From Burkholderia pseudomultivorans (GTDB lineage: Bacteria; Pseudomonadota; Gammaproteobacteria; Burkholderiales; Burkholderiaceae), in assembly GCF_001718415.1 (NCBI RefSeq), contig NZ_CP013377.1, positions 1,860,001 through 1,924,000 of the forward strand: a stretch of 64,000 nucleotides of DNA, written 5' to 3'. Each line of letters opens with the position of its first letter. Within the stretch, counting starts at the first letter, position 1. The notes under the pieces are model-generated. The model did not search any database, was not told the origin of the DNA, and was given only the letters and a program-made list of their open reading frames with translations. Positions 48,953 to 57,806 of the stretch are shown here, piece by piece. A program made the position numbers and the translations under genes.

Positions 48953-49609
48953 GTGAAAAAGACTTCTGACACGGCCCCGGTTCAGACGCGCAGCCGCGGC
49001 ATCCGAGAAACGCCCGCGGTGCGTCAGCAATCGATCATCGACGCGACGATGCGCTGCATCGCGCGCTACAGCTATTCGGAAACCACGATCGACCGCATCT
49101 GTTCGGAGGCGAAGGTCTCGCGCGGCCTGATCAACCATCACTTCCAGTCGAAAGACGAGCTGATGGCGCAGACCTACAAGCGGCTCGCGGCCGACCTGCT
49201 CGACGTGTCGCGCGCGGCGGCCGCGAACGCGACCGGCCCCGAGGAAAAGCTCGACGCGATCATCAGGGTATGTTTCGCCGCGCCCGTGTTCGCGCCGAAG
49301 AACGTGAAGGTGTGGCTCGGCTTCTGGAGCGTCGCGCACAGCGACCCGGTGATCCGCAAGGCGCACAAGGAGCTGTACAGCGGCTACCGGCAGGCGTTGA
49401 AGAAGCTGTTCGACCAGATCGCCGAAGTGCGCGGCGGCGCCGTCGACAGCGAGCTGGCCGCGCTGACGCTGACCGCCGTGATCGACGGCTTCTGGCTGGA
49501 GCTGGCGCGCGACCCGACGTCGTTTACGGCGGAAGACGCGCTGACCAGCTGCCTGCGCGTCGTCGATACGTTCCTGCCGCCGCCGAAAACGGCCCGCAAG
49601 CGCGCGTAA
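48953..49609 (+). CDS. TetR-family regulator, BetI-like
   Basis: 218 residues; GTG start at 48953, AAGG 7 nt upstream. The N-terminal helix-turn-helix (about 22-70: RQQSIIDATMRCIARYSYSETTIDRICSEAKVSRGLINHHFQSKDELM) and the C-terminal TetR_C6 domain (VKVWLGFWSVAHSDPVIRKAHKELYSGYRQAL, LTLTAVIDGFWLELARDP) match the BetI subgroup closely. True BetI controls choline-to-betaine genes, but none are present here. It faces the HisP-aruH operon across site A and is the best candidate for the factor that binds sites A to D. The ligand is probably a pathway metabolite (arginine-derived acid, its CoA ester or choline-like amine). It is probably a repressor. Confidence 0.92.
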   Translation: MKKTSDTAPVQTRSRGIRETPAVRQQSIIDATMRCIARYSYSETTIDRICSEAKVSRGLINHHFQSKDELMAQTYKRLAADLLDVSRAAAANATGPEEKLDAIIRVCFAAPVFAPKNVKVWLGFWSVAHSDPVIRKAHKELYSGYRQALKKLFDQIAEVRGGAVDSELAALTLTAVIDGFWLELARDPTSFTAEDALTSCLRVVDTFLPPPKTARKRA

Positions 49610-49649
49610 CGACGCAACGCGGCCCGCCGGCCCGCTCGCAACGCAAACG

Positions 49650-49691
49650 AACGGCCTCGCCCCGCGCCCGCCGGCGCAGCGCGAGGCCGTT
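49650..49691. terminator. Bidirectional terminator between the regulator and aruI
   Basis: A perfect 11-bp stem, AACGGCCTCGC (49650-49660) with GCGAGGCCGTT (49681-49691). It lies between the convergent regulator and AruI stops (49609 and 49699). No long T-run. Confidence 0.75.
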
Positions 49692-49698
49692 CCTGCGT

Positions 49699-51300
49699 TC
49701 AGGCCGCGCGGATCTCGATCAGGTACGGCTGGCCGTGCGCAGCCGCCTCGCTCAGCGCGCCGGCCAGCGGCGCGCCCTCGTCGATGCGCTGCGCGCCCCA
49801 CCCGTACGCGCGCGCGATCGCGACGAAATCCGGCGTATGCAGGTCCACGCCGACCGGCTCGACGCCGCCGTCGACCATCGCCCGCTTGATCTCCCCGTAT
49901 CCGCCGTTGTTCAGCAGCACGACGATCAGGCGCGCACCGTGCTGCACCGCCGTGCCGAGTTCCGCGAGCGTGTACTGGAAGCCGCCGTCGCCGGCGATGC
50001 ACACGACCGGCCGAGACGGATCGCCGAGACTGGCGCCGACGGCCGCCGGCAACCCGTAACCGAGCGAGCCGAACCCGACCGACGCGTTGAACCAGCTGCG
50101 TGGCCGCGACGCCGCGAAGCCGACGTTGCCCGCGTAGACGATGCGCGTCGAGTCGCCGACGATCGCCGCATCGGGCAACGCGTCGCGCACGTTGTCGAGC
50201 AGCGCGAGATCGCGCCGCATCTCGTCGTTCACTTCCTGCTGTGCGGCGACGCGGCACGTCGCGGCGCGCTCGATGCCGTCGCCTTCGACGCGTGCCGCCG
50301 CCTCGGCCGGCCAGACACGCCGCAGCGCACGCAGCGTCTCGCCGACGTCGCCGAGCAGCGGCAGCGCGGGAACCGCGTTGCGGCACAGCTGCTGCGGATC
50401 GATGTCGATCCGCACGAGCGGCGCGGGAATCGCAAAGCTGCGCGTCGCATAGAGGTCGTAGTCGGTCGGCCCCAGTTCGGTGCCGAGCGCGACGATCAGG
50501 TCGCTGTCGCGCATCAGCGCGCGCACCGCGTCGCTCGACGCCGACCATGCGATGCCGAGCGGATGTGCGTGCGGCAGCACGCCGCGTCCGTTGATCGTCA
50601 TCACGACCGGCGCGTCGAGCGTTTCGGCGAGCCAGCGCACGTCGTCGGCCGCGTCGAGCGCACCGCCGCCAGCAAGGATCAGCGGCGCACGCGCGGCCGC
50701 CGCGCGAGCCCGCAGCGCGTCGACGCCGGCCGCCGATGCAGGGCCGGCCGCGATGCGCGGCGGTGCGGCCGGCACGGGGGGCAGCGTATCGGCCGGCGCG
50801 GCCAGCACGTCGAGCGGAATCGCGATGTGCACCGGGCGCGGCCGGCCGCCGGAAAACACCGCGAACGCGCGCGCGATCGCCTGCGGCAGCGCGTCGGCAC
50901 ACGGCACCGTGTAGCTGAACGCGGCGACGTTCGCCGCGAATGCGTGCTGGTCGGGCAGTTCGTGAAGATGGCCGTTGCCGGAACCGATGTCGCCCGACGC
51001 GTTGACGCTCGAGATCACCAGCATCGGGATCGAATCCGCATATGCCTGCGCCATCGACGTCGCGATGTTCGTCATGCCGGGCCCGGTGATCACGAAGCAC
51101 ACGCCGGGCTTGCCGGTCGCGCGCGCATAGCCGTCGGCCATGAAGCCGAGCCCCTGCTCGTGGCGCGCGCTCACGTGGCGCAGCGCGCTGCCGGCCAGGC
51201 CGCGGTACAGCTCGATCGTATGCACGCCGGGGATGCCGAACACCGTGTCGACGCCGTATGCGGCGAGCAGTTCGACGAGGTACATGCCTGCTGTTTTCAT
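49699..51300 (-). CDS. aruI: AruI-like thiamine-diphosphate 2-ketoarginine decarboxylase
   Basis: 533 residues of the acetolactate-synthase-like ThDP family. The catalytic Glu is in SARHEQGLGFMADGYAR (about residue 52), and the ThDP motif starts GDGGFQYTLAELG and ends VVLLNN 24 residues later. Other markers are VFGIPGVHTIELYRGL and GSGNGHLHELPDQ. The sequence resembles 5-guanidino-2-oxopentanoate decarboxylase, which yields 4-guanidinobutyraldehyde. The start could be 51318 (MNDGILMK) or 51300 (MKTAGMYL); GGA at 7 nt favours 51300. It is last of seven genes starting with the Pot-type ATPase. General benzoylformate- or sulfoacetaldehyde-type activity cannot be fully excluded, but AruH nearby supports the call. 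Confidence 0.83.
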   Translation of the reverse strand: MKTAGMYLVELLAAYGVDTVFGIPGVHTIELYRGLAGSALRHVSARHEQGLGFMADGYARATGKPGVCFVITGPGMTNIATSMAQAYADSIPMLVISSVNASGDIGSGNGHLHELPDQHAFAANVAAFSYTVPCADALPQAIARAFAVFSGGRPRPVHIAIPLDVLAAPADTLPPVPAAPPRIAAGPASAAGVDALRARAAAARAPLILAGGGALDAADDVRWLAETLDAPVVMTINGRGVLPHAHPLGIAWSASSDAVRALMRDSDLIVALGTELGPTDYDLYATRSFAIPAPLVRIDIDPQQLCRNAVPALPLLGDVGETLRALRRVWPAEAAARVEGDGIERAATCRVAAQQEVNDEMRRDLALLDNVRDALPDAAIVGDSTRIVYAGNVGFAASRPRSWFNASVGFGSLGYGLPAAVGASLGDPSRPVVCIAGDGGFQYTLAELGTAVQHGARLIVVLLNNGGYGEIKRAMVDGGVEPVGVDLHTPDFVAIARAYGWGAQRIDEGAPLAGALSEAAAHGQPYLIEIRAA

Positions 51301-51349
51301 AAGGATTCCATCGTTCATCAAAGGTTGCGGACGCGCACGGCGGCCGCCG

Positions 51350-51988
51350 TCAGTGCGCGAGCCCCGGCAGCAGTTCGCGCACGCCCTGCGCGAGCATCTG
51401 GAACGCGATCGCGGTCAGCACGATGCCCGACAGCCGCTCGACGAGCGTGCGGCCGATCTCGCCGAGCCGCCGGCACCACGACGCCGAACACGCATAGGTG
51501 AGGCCGATCACGGCCGCATGCAGCACGCAGGCGGCGCTCAGCGCGAGCAGGTCGGCCGGCGTATGAAAGCGCGTCGCGGTCGTGATCACCAGCGACATCA
51601 CCGCGCTGCCGATCGACAGCGGAAAGATCAGCGGCACCGCGATGTAGTTGCGCCACTGCGCATATTCGAGCTGCGTGCCGCCGCCGCTGCGCTCGTCGTT
51701 CGCCGTGCCGCGCATCATCGGGATCGACCACAGGCACAGCACGAGGCCGCCCGTCAGCGTCAGCGCGCCGAGCGTCAGGCCGAGCATGCGCAGCAGGAAC
51801 TGGCCGCCCCACACCGCGCCGACCATCAGCGCCGCGATCCACGCGAACAGCCGGATCGCGATCTGCCGCTGCGTCGCGTCCGGGAAATGCCCGGTCACCG
51901 CCGCATACATCGGGATCGCGACCGGCGGACAGAACAGCGTCAAGAGGCCGGTCAGGAACAGCAGCAGGTCGCTCGACGTCAGCGTCAT
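51350..51988 (-). CDS. MarC-family integral membrane protein
   Basis: 212 residues with six membrane helices (LLLFLTGLLTLFCPPVAIPMYAAVTG, LFAWIAALMVGAVWGGQFLL, TLTGGLVLCLWSIPMMRG, NYIAVPLIFPLSIGSAVMSLVIT and two more). The NPxxxxP-like first-helix region and the overall pattern match the MarC/SNARE-like UPF0056 group. MarC was once linked to antibiotic resistance but has no established function. It sits 21 bp after a flavodoxin-like oxidoreductase gene and 49 bp before aruI, in an operon that starts with a polyamine-type importer, so export of a toxic intermediate is a possible role. Confidence 0.85.
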   Translation of the reverse strand: MTLTSSDLLLFLTGLLTLFCPPVAIPMYAAVTGHFPDATQRQIAIRLFAWIAALMVGAVWGGQFLLRMLGLTLGALTLTGGLVLCLWSIPMMRGTANDERSGGGTQLEYAQWRNYIAVPLIFPLSIGSAVMSLVITTATRFHTPADLLALSAACVLHAAVIGLTYACSASWCRRLGEIGRTLVERLSGIVLTAIAFQMLAQGVRELLPGLAH

Positions 51989-52009
51989 CGCTCGGGCTCG
52001 CGTCGTCGT

Positions 52010-52738
52010 TCAATCCTGCGCGGCTTCGTGCGCCGCCCGCTCGCGCGGCCGCATCTCGCCGTCGAAATCGTCGAGCGTCGGGAACGCCATCGGCGTGAGC
52101 CGGTCGAGCTGCGTCAGGTATGCGTCGTACCGATCGAGCACGGCCGCGCGTTCGGCGTCGCCGATATACGGCACGTGATAGCCGACGAACGACGGCAGCA
52201 CGTCGAAGCCCGCATAGCCGAGCGTGCCGCGCAGCACGTGGCGCAGCATCAGGTCCATCTCGCCGTGCACGCCGTCGGCGCCGAACATGTGGTCGCGCCC
52301 GCCGCACGTATACGCGAGCAGCGCGCGCTTGCCGCGCATCCCGCCGCGATCGTAGAAACGCACGCCGCCGTAGACCTTGCCCGACACGAGCACGCGGTCG
52401 AGCCAGCCCTTCATGATCGCGGGCATCGAACACCAGAACAGCGGGAAGCTCAGGATCAGCAGGTCGCATTCGAGCAGCTTGTCGAGCTCGGCGGCGATGT
52501 CCGGCGCGATCGTGTGCGCGGCCACGTTCTCGCGCTGCTCCAGTGCATAGACGAGGTAATCGGGATTCTTCCGCACGCCGAAATCGGCCGCGCTCGCGAC
52601 CGGATTCCATTGCATCGCATACAGGTCGGACACCGTCACCGTATGGCCCTGCGCTTCGAGCGTGCGAACCGCGCGATGCAGCATCGATGTCGTGAACGAC
52701 TGCGGCTCCGGATGGGCGTGAACGATCAGGACTTTCAT
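52010..52738 (-). CDS. NAD(P)H-dependent flavodoxin-fold oxidoreductase (MdaB/NQO-like)
   Basis: 242 residues. The flavodoxin-like fold opens MKVLIVHAHPEPQSFTTSMLHRAV; CDLLILSFPLFWCSMPAIMKGWLDRVLVSG and RGKRALLAYTCGGRDHMFGADGVHGEMD provide the FMN/FAD and NAD(P)H loops of the DT-diaphorase/MdaB group. It is expected to do two-electron reduction of quinones or related compounds. The gap to the upstream permease gene is 24 bp. A specific role in the arginine or guanidine route is not evident; it may reduce the imported compound or protect against quinones. Confidence 0.88.
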   Translation of the reverse strand: MKVLIVHAHPEPQSFTTSMLHRAVRTLEAQGHTVTVSDLYAMQWNPVASAADFGVRKNPDYLVYALEQRENVAAHTIAPDIAAELDKLLECDLLILSFPLFWCSMPAIMKGWLDRVLVSGKVYGGVRFYDRGGMRGKRALLAYTCGGRDHMFGADGVHGEMDLMLRHVLRGTLGYAGFDVLPSFVGYHVPYIGDAERAAVLDRYDAYLTQLDRLTPMAFPTLDDFDGEMRPRERAAHEAAQD

Positions 52739-52762
52739 GATGTGACTTTTCTCCGGTTGAAA

Positions 52763-53557
52763 TCAGACGGACCCGGCCGCGCGCCTGCGCAGCAGCGACA
52801 GGCCGATCGCGATGCAGGTCGCGGCAAGCAGCAGCGTGGACACCGACGCGATCGCCGGATCGACGTTCTCGCGCATCCCGTCCCACATGCGGCGCGGCAG
52901 CGTATACACGTTGCGGCTCGAAATGAACAGCGTGACGACGAGCTCGTCCCACGACAGGATGAACGCGAACACCGCGGCCGACAGCACGCCGGGCCGGATC
53001 GACGGCAGGATCACGTAGCGCAGCGTCTGCGCGACGTTCGCACCGAGGCTGCGCGACGCCTGCTCGATCCGCAGCCCGACGGTCGCGAGCGACGCCGACA
53101 CCGCGACGACCACATAGGGCACCGACAGCACGACATGCGACAGGATCGCGGCCGGATAGCTGTCGAGCATCCCGAGCTCGCCCCACAGCCGGTAGAACGC
53201 GAGCGCCGACACGATCGGCGGCACGATCAGCGGAAACAGGATCACGCCGCGCACGAGCTCGCCGCGCCGCGACGCGACCTTCCACAGGCCGATCGCGCAG
53301 AGCGTGCCGAGCGTCACCGAGATCGCGGCGGACACCAGCGCGATCAGCCCGCTCTGCAGGAAGCTCGACACCCAGCCGTCGTCGTCGAGCAGCACGCGGT
53401 AGTGCTGCAGCGACAGCGCGCCGTCCGGCATCGACAGATAGTCGTTCGGCGTCAGCGAGACCGGCACCGACACCAGCAGCGGCAGCATCAGGAACAGGAT
53501 CGCGGCCCATGCGACGCCGATCACCAGCGCACGCCCTGCACTCACTCGGGTTTTCAT
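52763..53557 (-). CDS. Spermidine/putrescine-type ABC permease (PotC/PotI-like)
   Basis: 264 residues, six membrane helices starting VIGVAWAAILFLMLPLLVSVPVSLT. The coupling loop is EQASRSLGANVAQTLRYVILPSIRPGVLSAAVFAFILSWDELVVTLFIS. The P-x-SLTP and LSWDE patterns are those of the PotC/PotI subgroup. Pairs with the product of the gene 20 bp upstream. Confidence 0.93.
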   Translation of the reverse strand: MKTRVSAGRALVIGVAWAAILFLMLPLLVSVPVSLTPNDYLSMPDGALSLQHYRVLLDDDGWVSSFLQSGLIALVSAAISVTLGTLCAIGLWKVASRRGELVRGVILFPLIVPPIVSALAFYRLWGELGMLDSYPAAILSHVVLSVPYVVVAVSASLATVGLRIEQASRSLGANVAQTLRYVILPSIRPGVLSAAVFAFILSWDELVVTLFISSRNVYTLPRRMWDGMRENVDPAIASVSTLLLAATCIAIGLSLLRRRAAGSV

Positions 53558-53577
53558 CGGATCGTTCTCCGGTCAGG

Positions 53578-54453
53578 TCAGCGCGCGCCGAACAGTTCGC
53601 GCAGGTCGACGAAGCGCGCGAGCAGCGCGAGCGCGGCCAGGATCGACGCAAGCAGCAGCGATGCGAGCGCAGCGCCGCTGCCCCAGTTCACCAGTTGCAG
53701 GATCTGCGTGCTGATGTACTCGGCGATCATCACCGTGCGGCCGCCGCCGAGGATCACCGGCGTCACGTAGAAGCCCAGCGAGAAGATGAACACGAGGATC
53801 GCCGCGCCGACGATGCCCGGCCGCGTCTGCGGGAAATACACCTTGCGGAACGTGACGAACGCGCGCGCACCGAGCCCCTGCGACGCGCGCGCGAGCTGCG
53901 GATCGATGCCCTTCATGTTCGCGTACAGCGGCAGCACCGCATACGGAATCATGAAATGGATCATGCCGATCACGACGCCGACCTCGTTGCGCATCAGCGG
54001 CAGCGGCGCGTCGATCAGGCCGATGCGCATCAGCAGCGTATTGACGAGCCCCTGCTCGCCGAGCAGGAACAGCCACGAGAACGCGCGCACCAGCACCGAC
54101 GCCCAGAACGGCACGAGCAGCCCGAACATCAGCGCCATCCGCTGGCGCGGGCCGACATGCGCCATCGCATACGCGATCGCGTAGCCGAGCGCCACCGAGC
54201 AGACGGTCGTGACCGCGCACACGCGCAGCGTGGTCCACAGCACGCGGTGCACGCCGTGGTTCGCGAGCAGCCGCGCATAGTTCTGCAGCCCCGGCTCGGG
54301 CACGGTGAAGCCGAGCCACAGCACGCGCACGAGCGGATAGACGTACAGCACGATCAGCACCGCGAGCAGCGGCACGACGAGCAGCCAGTAGCGGTCGGCT
54401 TTCGCGCGAGCCGCCGGGGCGGCGCCCGTGACGGGCGAGGACAGCGTATTCAT
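53578..54453 (-). CDS. Spermidine/putrescine-type ABC permease (PotB/PotH-like)
   Basis: 291 residues, six membrane helices (YWLLVVPLLAVLIVLYVYPLVRVLW at the N-terminus). The coupling loop is ASQGLGARAFVTFRKVYFPQTRPGIVGAAILVFIFSLGFYVTPVILGG. Organisation and the conserved FSLGFYVTP segment fit PotB/PotH. It pairs with the downstream permease, with 24 bp to the upstream binding-protein gene. Confidence 0.93.
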   Translation of the reverse strand: MNTLSSPVTGAAPAARAKADRYWLLVVPLLAVLIVLYVYPLVRVLWLGFTVPEPGLQNYARLLANHGVHRVLWTTLRVCAVTTVCSVALGYAIAYAMAHVGPRQRMALMFGLLVPFWASVLVRAFSWLFLLGEQGLVNTLLMRIGLIDAPLPLMRNEVGVVIGMIHFMIPYAVLPLYANMKGIDPQLARASQGLGARAFVTFRKVYFPQTRPGIVGAAILVFIFSLGFYVTPVILGGGRTVMIAEYISTQILQLVNWGSGAALASLLLASILAALALLARFVDLRELFGAR

Positions 54454-54477
54454 GGCGTCACGCTCCGTGGCCGCGGC

Positions 54478-55587
54478 TCAGGACGACATCAGGTCGGTGT
54501 ATTGCGCGAGCGTCGCTTCGTAATGCTGCGCCCACCACTCGGGATTCACCTTGCACTGCTTCGCCCAGTTCTCCGGCGTGCCCGGATTGTCCGCGCGCAG
54601 CGCCTGCGGCACGGCGGCCGTCGCGGCCGTCGTCACCGGCCCGTTGCCGAGCAGCGACAGCAGGCGCACCTGCGGCTCGACGCCCTGCACGAACTTGATG
54701 AACTGCCACACCGCATCGCCGGACGGGTTGTTCTTCGGCACGCCCCACACGTCGCACGACGCGAGCCCCTGCTCCCACGTATAGCGGAACCGTCCGCCGG
54801 TTTCGCGCTGGATCACGTTCGCGCGTGTATGCCAGATGCAGGCCATGCTCACTTCGCCATTGCGCAGCAGTTGCAGGCTGTCCGCACCGGAATCCCACAG
54901 CAGCACGTTCGACTTCAGTTCCTTCAGCTTCTTCAGCGCGCGCGGCACGTCGATCGGATAGACCTTGTCCTTGTCGACGCCGTCGGCCATCAGCGCGGCC
55001 TCGAGCGCGCCGCCCATCCATTTCCACAGCCCGCGCTTGCCCGGAAACTTGCCGACGTTCCAGAAATCGGCCCAGTTCTTCGGCGGGTTCGCACCGAACT
55101 TGCGCGCGTCGTAAGCCAGCACGTAGCTCAGCAGATACGACGGCGCGCCGAAATCCGACGCGAGTCCCGGCAGCGCGTTGCGCCCGACGACCGAATAGTC
55201 GATCGGCCGCAGGAAGCCCTGCCTGCCGAGCTTGATCGCCGCGAAGCCGTCGAGGTCCATCACGTCCCAGATCACGTTCCGGTTCTCGACCATCGCCTTG
55301 ATCTTGCCGTCCTCCGGCGACGAGTCGTAACCCATCCGGATTCCGCTCGCCTTGGTGAACGGATCCATATACGCGGTGCGGAACGCCGAGCGCGCTTCGC
55401 CGCCCCATGCGCTCAGCACGATTTCCTTCGGGTTCGCGGCCAGCGCGTGCTTCGCGCCGAGCGACAGCAGCGTCGGCGCGATGCCGGCGGCCGCGCACAG
55501 CCGCAGGAAATCGCGGCGGCGCTGCGAGGTCGCGGGCTGCAATTCGCGCGCCTGGTCGAGCAGGTCCTGCAGATGGCGGTTCGTCAT
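54478..55587 (-). CDS. Extracytoplasmic binding protein, polyamine/PotD-PotF type
   Basis: 369 residues. A twin-arginine-type signal (QRRRDFLRLCAAAGIAPTLLSLGAKHALA) exports it. The mature part opens KEIVLSAWGGEARSAFRTAYMDPFTKASGIRMGYDSSPEDGKIKAM, with ENRNVIWDVMDLDGFAAIKLGRQGFLRPIDY and VLLWDSGADSLQLLRNGEVSMACIWHTRANVIQ typical of the family 1 (SBP_bac) polyamine receptors. The ligand would be a cationic or amine-containing compound such as a guanidino or amino aldehyde precursor. It lies 112 bp after the ATPase gene. Confidence 0.92.
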   Translation of the reverse strand: MTNRHLQDLLDQARELQPATSQRRRDFLRLCAAAGIAPTLLSLGAKHALAANPKEIVLSAWGGEARSAFRTAYMDPFTKASGIRMGYDSSPEDGKIKAMVENRNVIWDVMDLDGFAAIKLGRQGFLRPIDYSVVGRNALPGLASDFGAPSYLLSYVLAYDARKFGANPPKNWADFWNVGKFPGKRGLWKWMGGALEAALMADGVDKDKVYPIDVPRALKKLKELKSNVLLWDSGADSLQLLRNGEVSMACIWHTRANVIQRETGGRFRYTWEQGLASCDVWGVPKNNPSGDAVWQFIKFVQGVEPQVRLLSLLGNGPVTTAATAAVPQALRADNPGTPENWAKQCKVNPEWWAQHYEATLAQYTDLMSS

Positions 55588-55699
55588 GGTGTCTCCTCCT
55601 GGCTGGGCGGCGCCCGCCCGCGTCTCGTCGGTTCCGGGCGCCGTGAATCGACCGGCGACGGCGGCACATGCCGTCGCGCGGCATACGTCGCGCGCCGCG

Positions 55700-56869
55700 T
55701 CAGTCGGACGCGATCCGACAGGTCGCGTCGCGCTCCCACTGCACGAACACGTCCATCCCCGTGCGCGGCGATGCGAGCCCGCGCCATGCCGGCACGTCGG
55801 CCGTCACGCGACCGAGCGCAGCCGTCTCGATCTCGAAGCGGTACGACGAGCCGAAATAACTCCAGTGGCGAATGCGGCCGGCCACTTCGTTGTGCGCGCC
55901 GCCGCACGATGCAGCCGCGACGCCGATCTTCTCGGGCCGCAGCGCGAACAGCAGCGTGTCGTCCGGCCGCGCGCCGCACGCGCGCGCGACGAAGCGCGCG
56001 TCGCCGACGCGATAATGCGTCGTCTCGGCATCGCCGCCGAGCGCCACGCCTTCGATGAAGTTGCTCTTGCCGAGGAAGTCGGCGACGAAGCGGTTCGCCG
56101 GCTGTTCGTACAGCCCGTCCGGCGTGCCGATCTGTTCGAGCCGGCCGTCGCGCATGATCGCGATCCGGTCCGACATCGACAGCGCCTCCTCCTGGTCGTG
56201 CGTGACGAACAGGAAGGTCGCGCCGAGCCGCTCGTGCAGCGCCTTCAGCTCGACCTGCACTTCGCCGCGCAGCTTGCGGTCGAGCGCGCCGAGCGGTTCG
56301 TCGAGCAGCACCAGGTCGGGATCGAACACCAGCGCGCGCGCGATCGCGACGCGCTGCTGCTGGCCGCCCGACAACTGGCGCGGCAGGCGGTCCGCGAGAT
56401 GGCCGAGCCGGACGAGTTCGAGCGCGGCCTTCACGCGCTTCACCGCGTCGGGCCCCTTCTGCCTGCGCACCATCAGCGGATACGCGACGTTCTGCTCGAC
56501 CGTCATGTGCGGAAACAGCGCATAGCCCTGGAACACCATCCCGAAATTGCGCTTCTCGGGCGGCAGCGCGACGATGCTGCGGCCGCCGACGCGCAGGTCG
56601 CCGGTAGTCGGCTGCTCGAACCCCGCGACGATCGTCAGCAGCGTCGTCTTGCCGGAGCCGGACGGCCCGAGGATCGTCAGGAACTCGCCGCGCGGAATGT
56701 CGATCGTGGTTTCCCGCAGCGCGTGCACGTTGCCGTAGCGCTTCGACACGCGATCGATCTGCAGGCCCGCGCCGCCCGTCGTGCGACCCGCCGCTGTCGC
56801 GTCCGCCGCGGGCCGCGCACCCGGCTTTGCCTCCCCTACACCTGCCGACGTCTCCATCACCGCGCTCAT
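55700..56869 (-). CDS. Spermidine/putrescine-type ABC ATPase (PotA/PotG-like)
   Basis: 389 residues. Walker A LGPSGSGKTT, signature LSGGQQQR, Walker B LVLLDEPLGALD, His switch FVTHD, then a C-terminal TOBE-type regulatory domain (about 285-389). The start at 56869 (MSAVMETS) is set by GGAG 8 nt upstream; in-frame ATGs at 56887 and 56911 lie too close to, or inside, the operator. It heads a seven-gene operon that runs through the binding protein, two permeases, a quinone reductase-like protein and a MarC protein to AruI. Divergent from the CoA operon, with shared control region site B. Confidence 0.94.
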   Translation of the reverse strand: MSAVMETSAGVGEAKPGARPAADATAAGRTTGGAGLQIDRVSKRYGNVHALRETTIDIPRGEFLTILGPSGSGKTTLLTIVAGFEQPTTGDLRVGGRSIVALPPEKRNFGMVFQGYALFPHMTVEQNVAYPLMVRRQKGPDAVKRVKAALELVRLGHLADRLPRQLSGGQQQRVAIARALVFDPDLVLLDEPLGALDRKLRGEVQVELKALHERLGATFLFVTHDQEEALSMSDRIAIMRDGRLEQIGTPDGLYEQPANRFVADFLGKSNFIEGVALGGDAETTHYRVGDARFVARACGARPDDTLLFALRPEKIGVAAASCGGAHNEVAGRIRHWSYFGSSYRFEIETAALGRVTADVPAWRGLASPRTGMDVFVQWERDATCRIASD

Positions 56870-56898
56870 CGTCCGTCTCCCGGTCATCTCAGAATTGG

Positions 56899-56949
56899 GT
56901 TGAACGTTCATTTAACAGAACTTATACTATGCCGAAATGCGGTCCGCAA
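56899..56949. promoter_or_regulatory. Operator site B with divergent overlapping promoters
   Basis: The operator is GTTGAACGTTCATTTAAC (56899-56916), matching the site A layout with two changes in the right half. Plus-strand promoter for the CoA operon: -35 TTGAAC (56900-56905), 17 bp, -10 TATACT (56923-56928). Minus-strand promoter for the Pot operon: -35 TTGCGG (56949-56944), 17 bp, -10 TATAAG (56926-56921). The two -10 boxes overlap, and the minus-strand start would fall within the operator, so one bound regulator could shut both. Confidence 0.82.
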
Positions 56950-57014
56950 GTAGCGGCGACCCTTGCCGGCTCTGACACACCCCGACACAAAACACCAAGG
57001 AGACAGTGATCAGC

Positions 57015-57803
57015 ATGAGCGTTGAGGACATCCAAATCGAACGGCACGACGGCGTCGTGACCCTTCGCCTGAACCGGCCCGCGAAACGCAATTCGCTCGC
57101 GCGACCGCATCTCGACTTCCTGCGCGAGACGCTCGATGCGCTCGCGAACGATCCGGCCGTGCGCTGCGTCGTGCTGACCGGCACCGGCAGCGCGTTCTGT
57201 GCGGGCGCGGACGTCGACGAATGGGCCGAGGCCGAGCGCAACGGCGAACTCGACTCCTACGGCTGGACCGAGCGCGCGCACCGCTTCGTGCAGGCGCTCG
57301 CCGCGTTCCCGCGCCCGACGATCGCCGCGCTGAACGGTTCGACGGTCGGCGCGGGCACCGACATCGGCTTCGCGTGCGACTTCCGCATCGCGAGCACGGC
57401 CGCGACGCTGCGCTGCGGCTATACGGGCATGGGCTACAGCCCCGACATGGGCGGCAGCTGGTTCCTGCCGCGTCTCGCGCGGCCCGACGTCGTGCGTCGC
57501 TTCATCTTCCTGAACGAACGCTGGAACGCGCAGGACGCGCTCGCGGCCGGCCTCGTGTCCGAAGTCGTCGATGCGGACGAGTTCGCGCAACACGTCGCCG
57601 CATTCGCCGCTCGCCTCGCGCAAGGGCCGAGCGTCGCGTTCGGCCATACCAAGGCGCTGCTCGCGCAGTCGCTCACGCACACCCTCGCCGAGCAGCTGCG
57701 CGGCGAACTGGCGGCCGGCGTCGCCTGCGGTCACAGCGTGGACGGCCAGGAAGCGCTTCGCGCGTCGGTCGAGGGCCGCGCACCTCTTTTTGTCGGGAGA
57801 TGA
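57015..57803 (+). CDS. Enoyl-CoA hydratase/isomerase family protein
   Basis: 262 residues from ATG 57015 (MSVEDIQIERHDGVVTLRL); a GTG at 57006 would add three residues, and the AAGGAG (56997-57002) does not decide between them. Crotonase features are LNRPAKRNSLARPHLDFL, GTGSAFCAGADVDEW, LNGSTVGAGTDIGFACDFRIAS and GYTGMGYSPDMGGSWFLPRL. The second loop has Gly/Met residues where a typical hydratase has its second Glu, so the precise reaction (hydration, isomerisation or decarboxylation) is open. First gene of an operon with an acyl-CoA dehydrogenase (4 bp) and an acyl-CoA ligase. Confidence 0.88.
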   Translation: MSVEDIQIERHDGVVTLRLNRPAKRNSLARPHLDFLRETLDALANDPAVRCVVLTGTGSAFCAGADVDEWAEAERNGELDSYGWTERAHRFVQALAAFPRPTIAALNGSTVGAGTDIGFACDFRIASTAATLRCGYTGMGYSPDMGGSWFLPRLARPDVVRRFIFLNERWNAQDALAAGLVSEVVDADEFAQHVAAFAARLAQGPSVAFGHTKALLAQSLTHTLAEQLRGELAAGVACGHSVDGQEALRASVEGRAPLFVGR

Positions 57804-57806
57804 TTC

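Noticed and set aside
56869..56911. Upstream start codons of the Pot-type ATPase at 56887 and 56911
   Set aside because: They fall inside or next to the operator and predicted transcription start; the start at 56869 has a good ribosome site.
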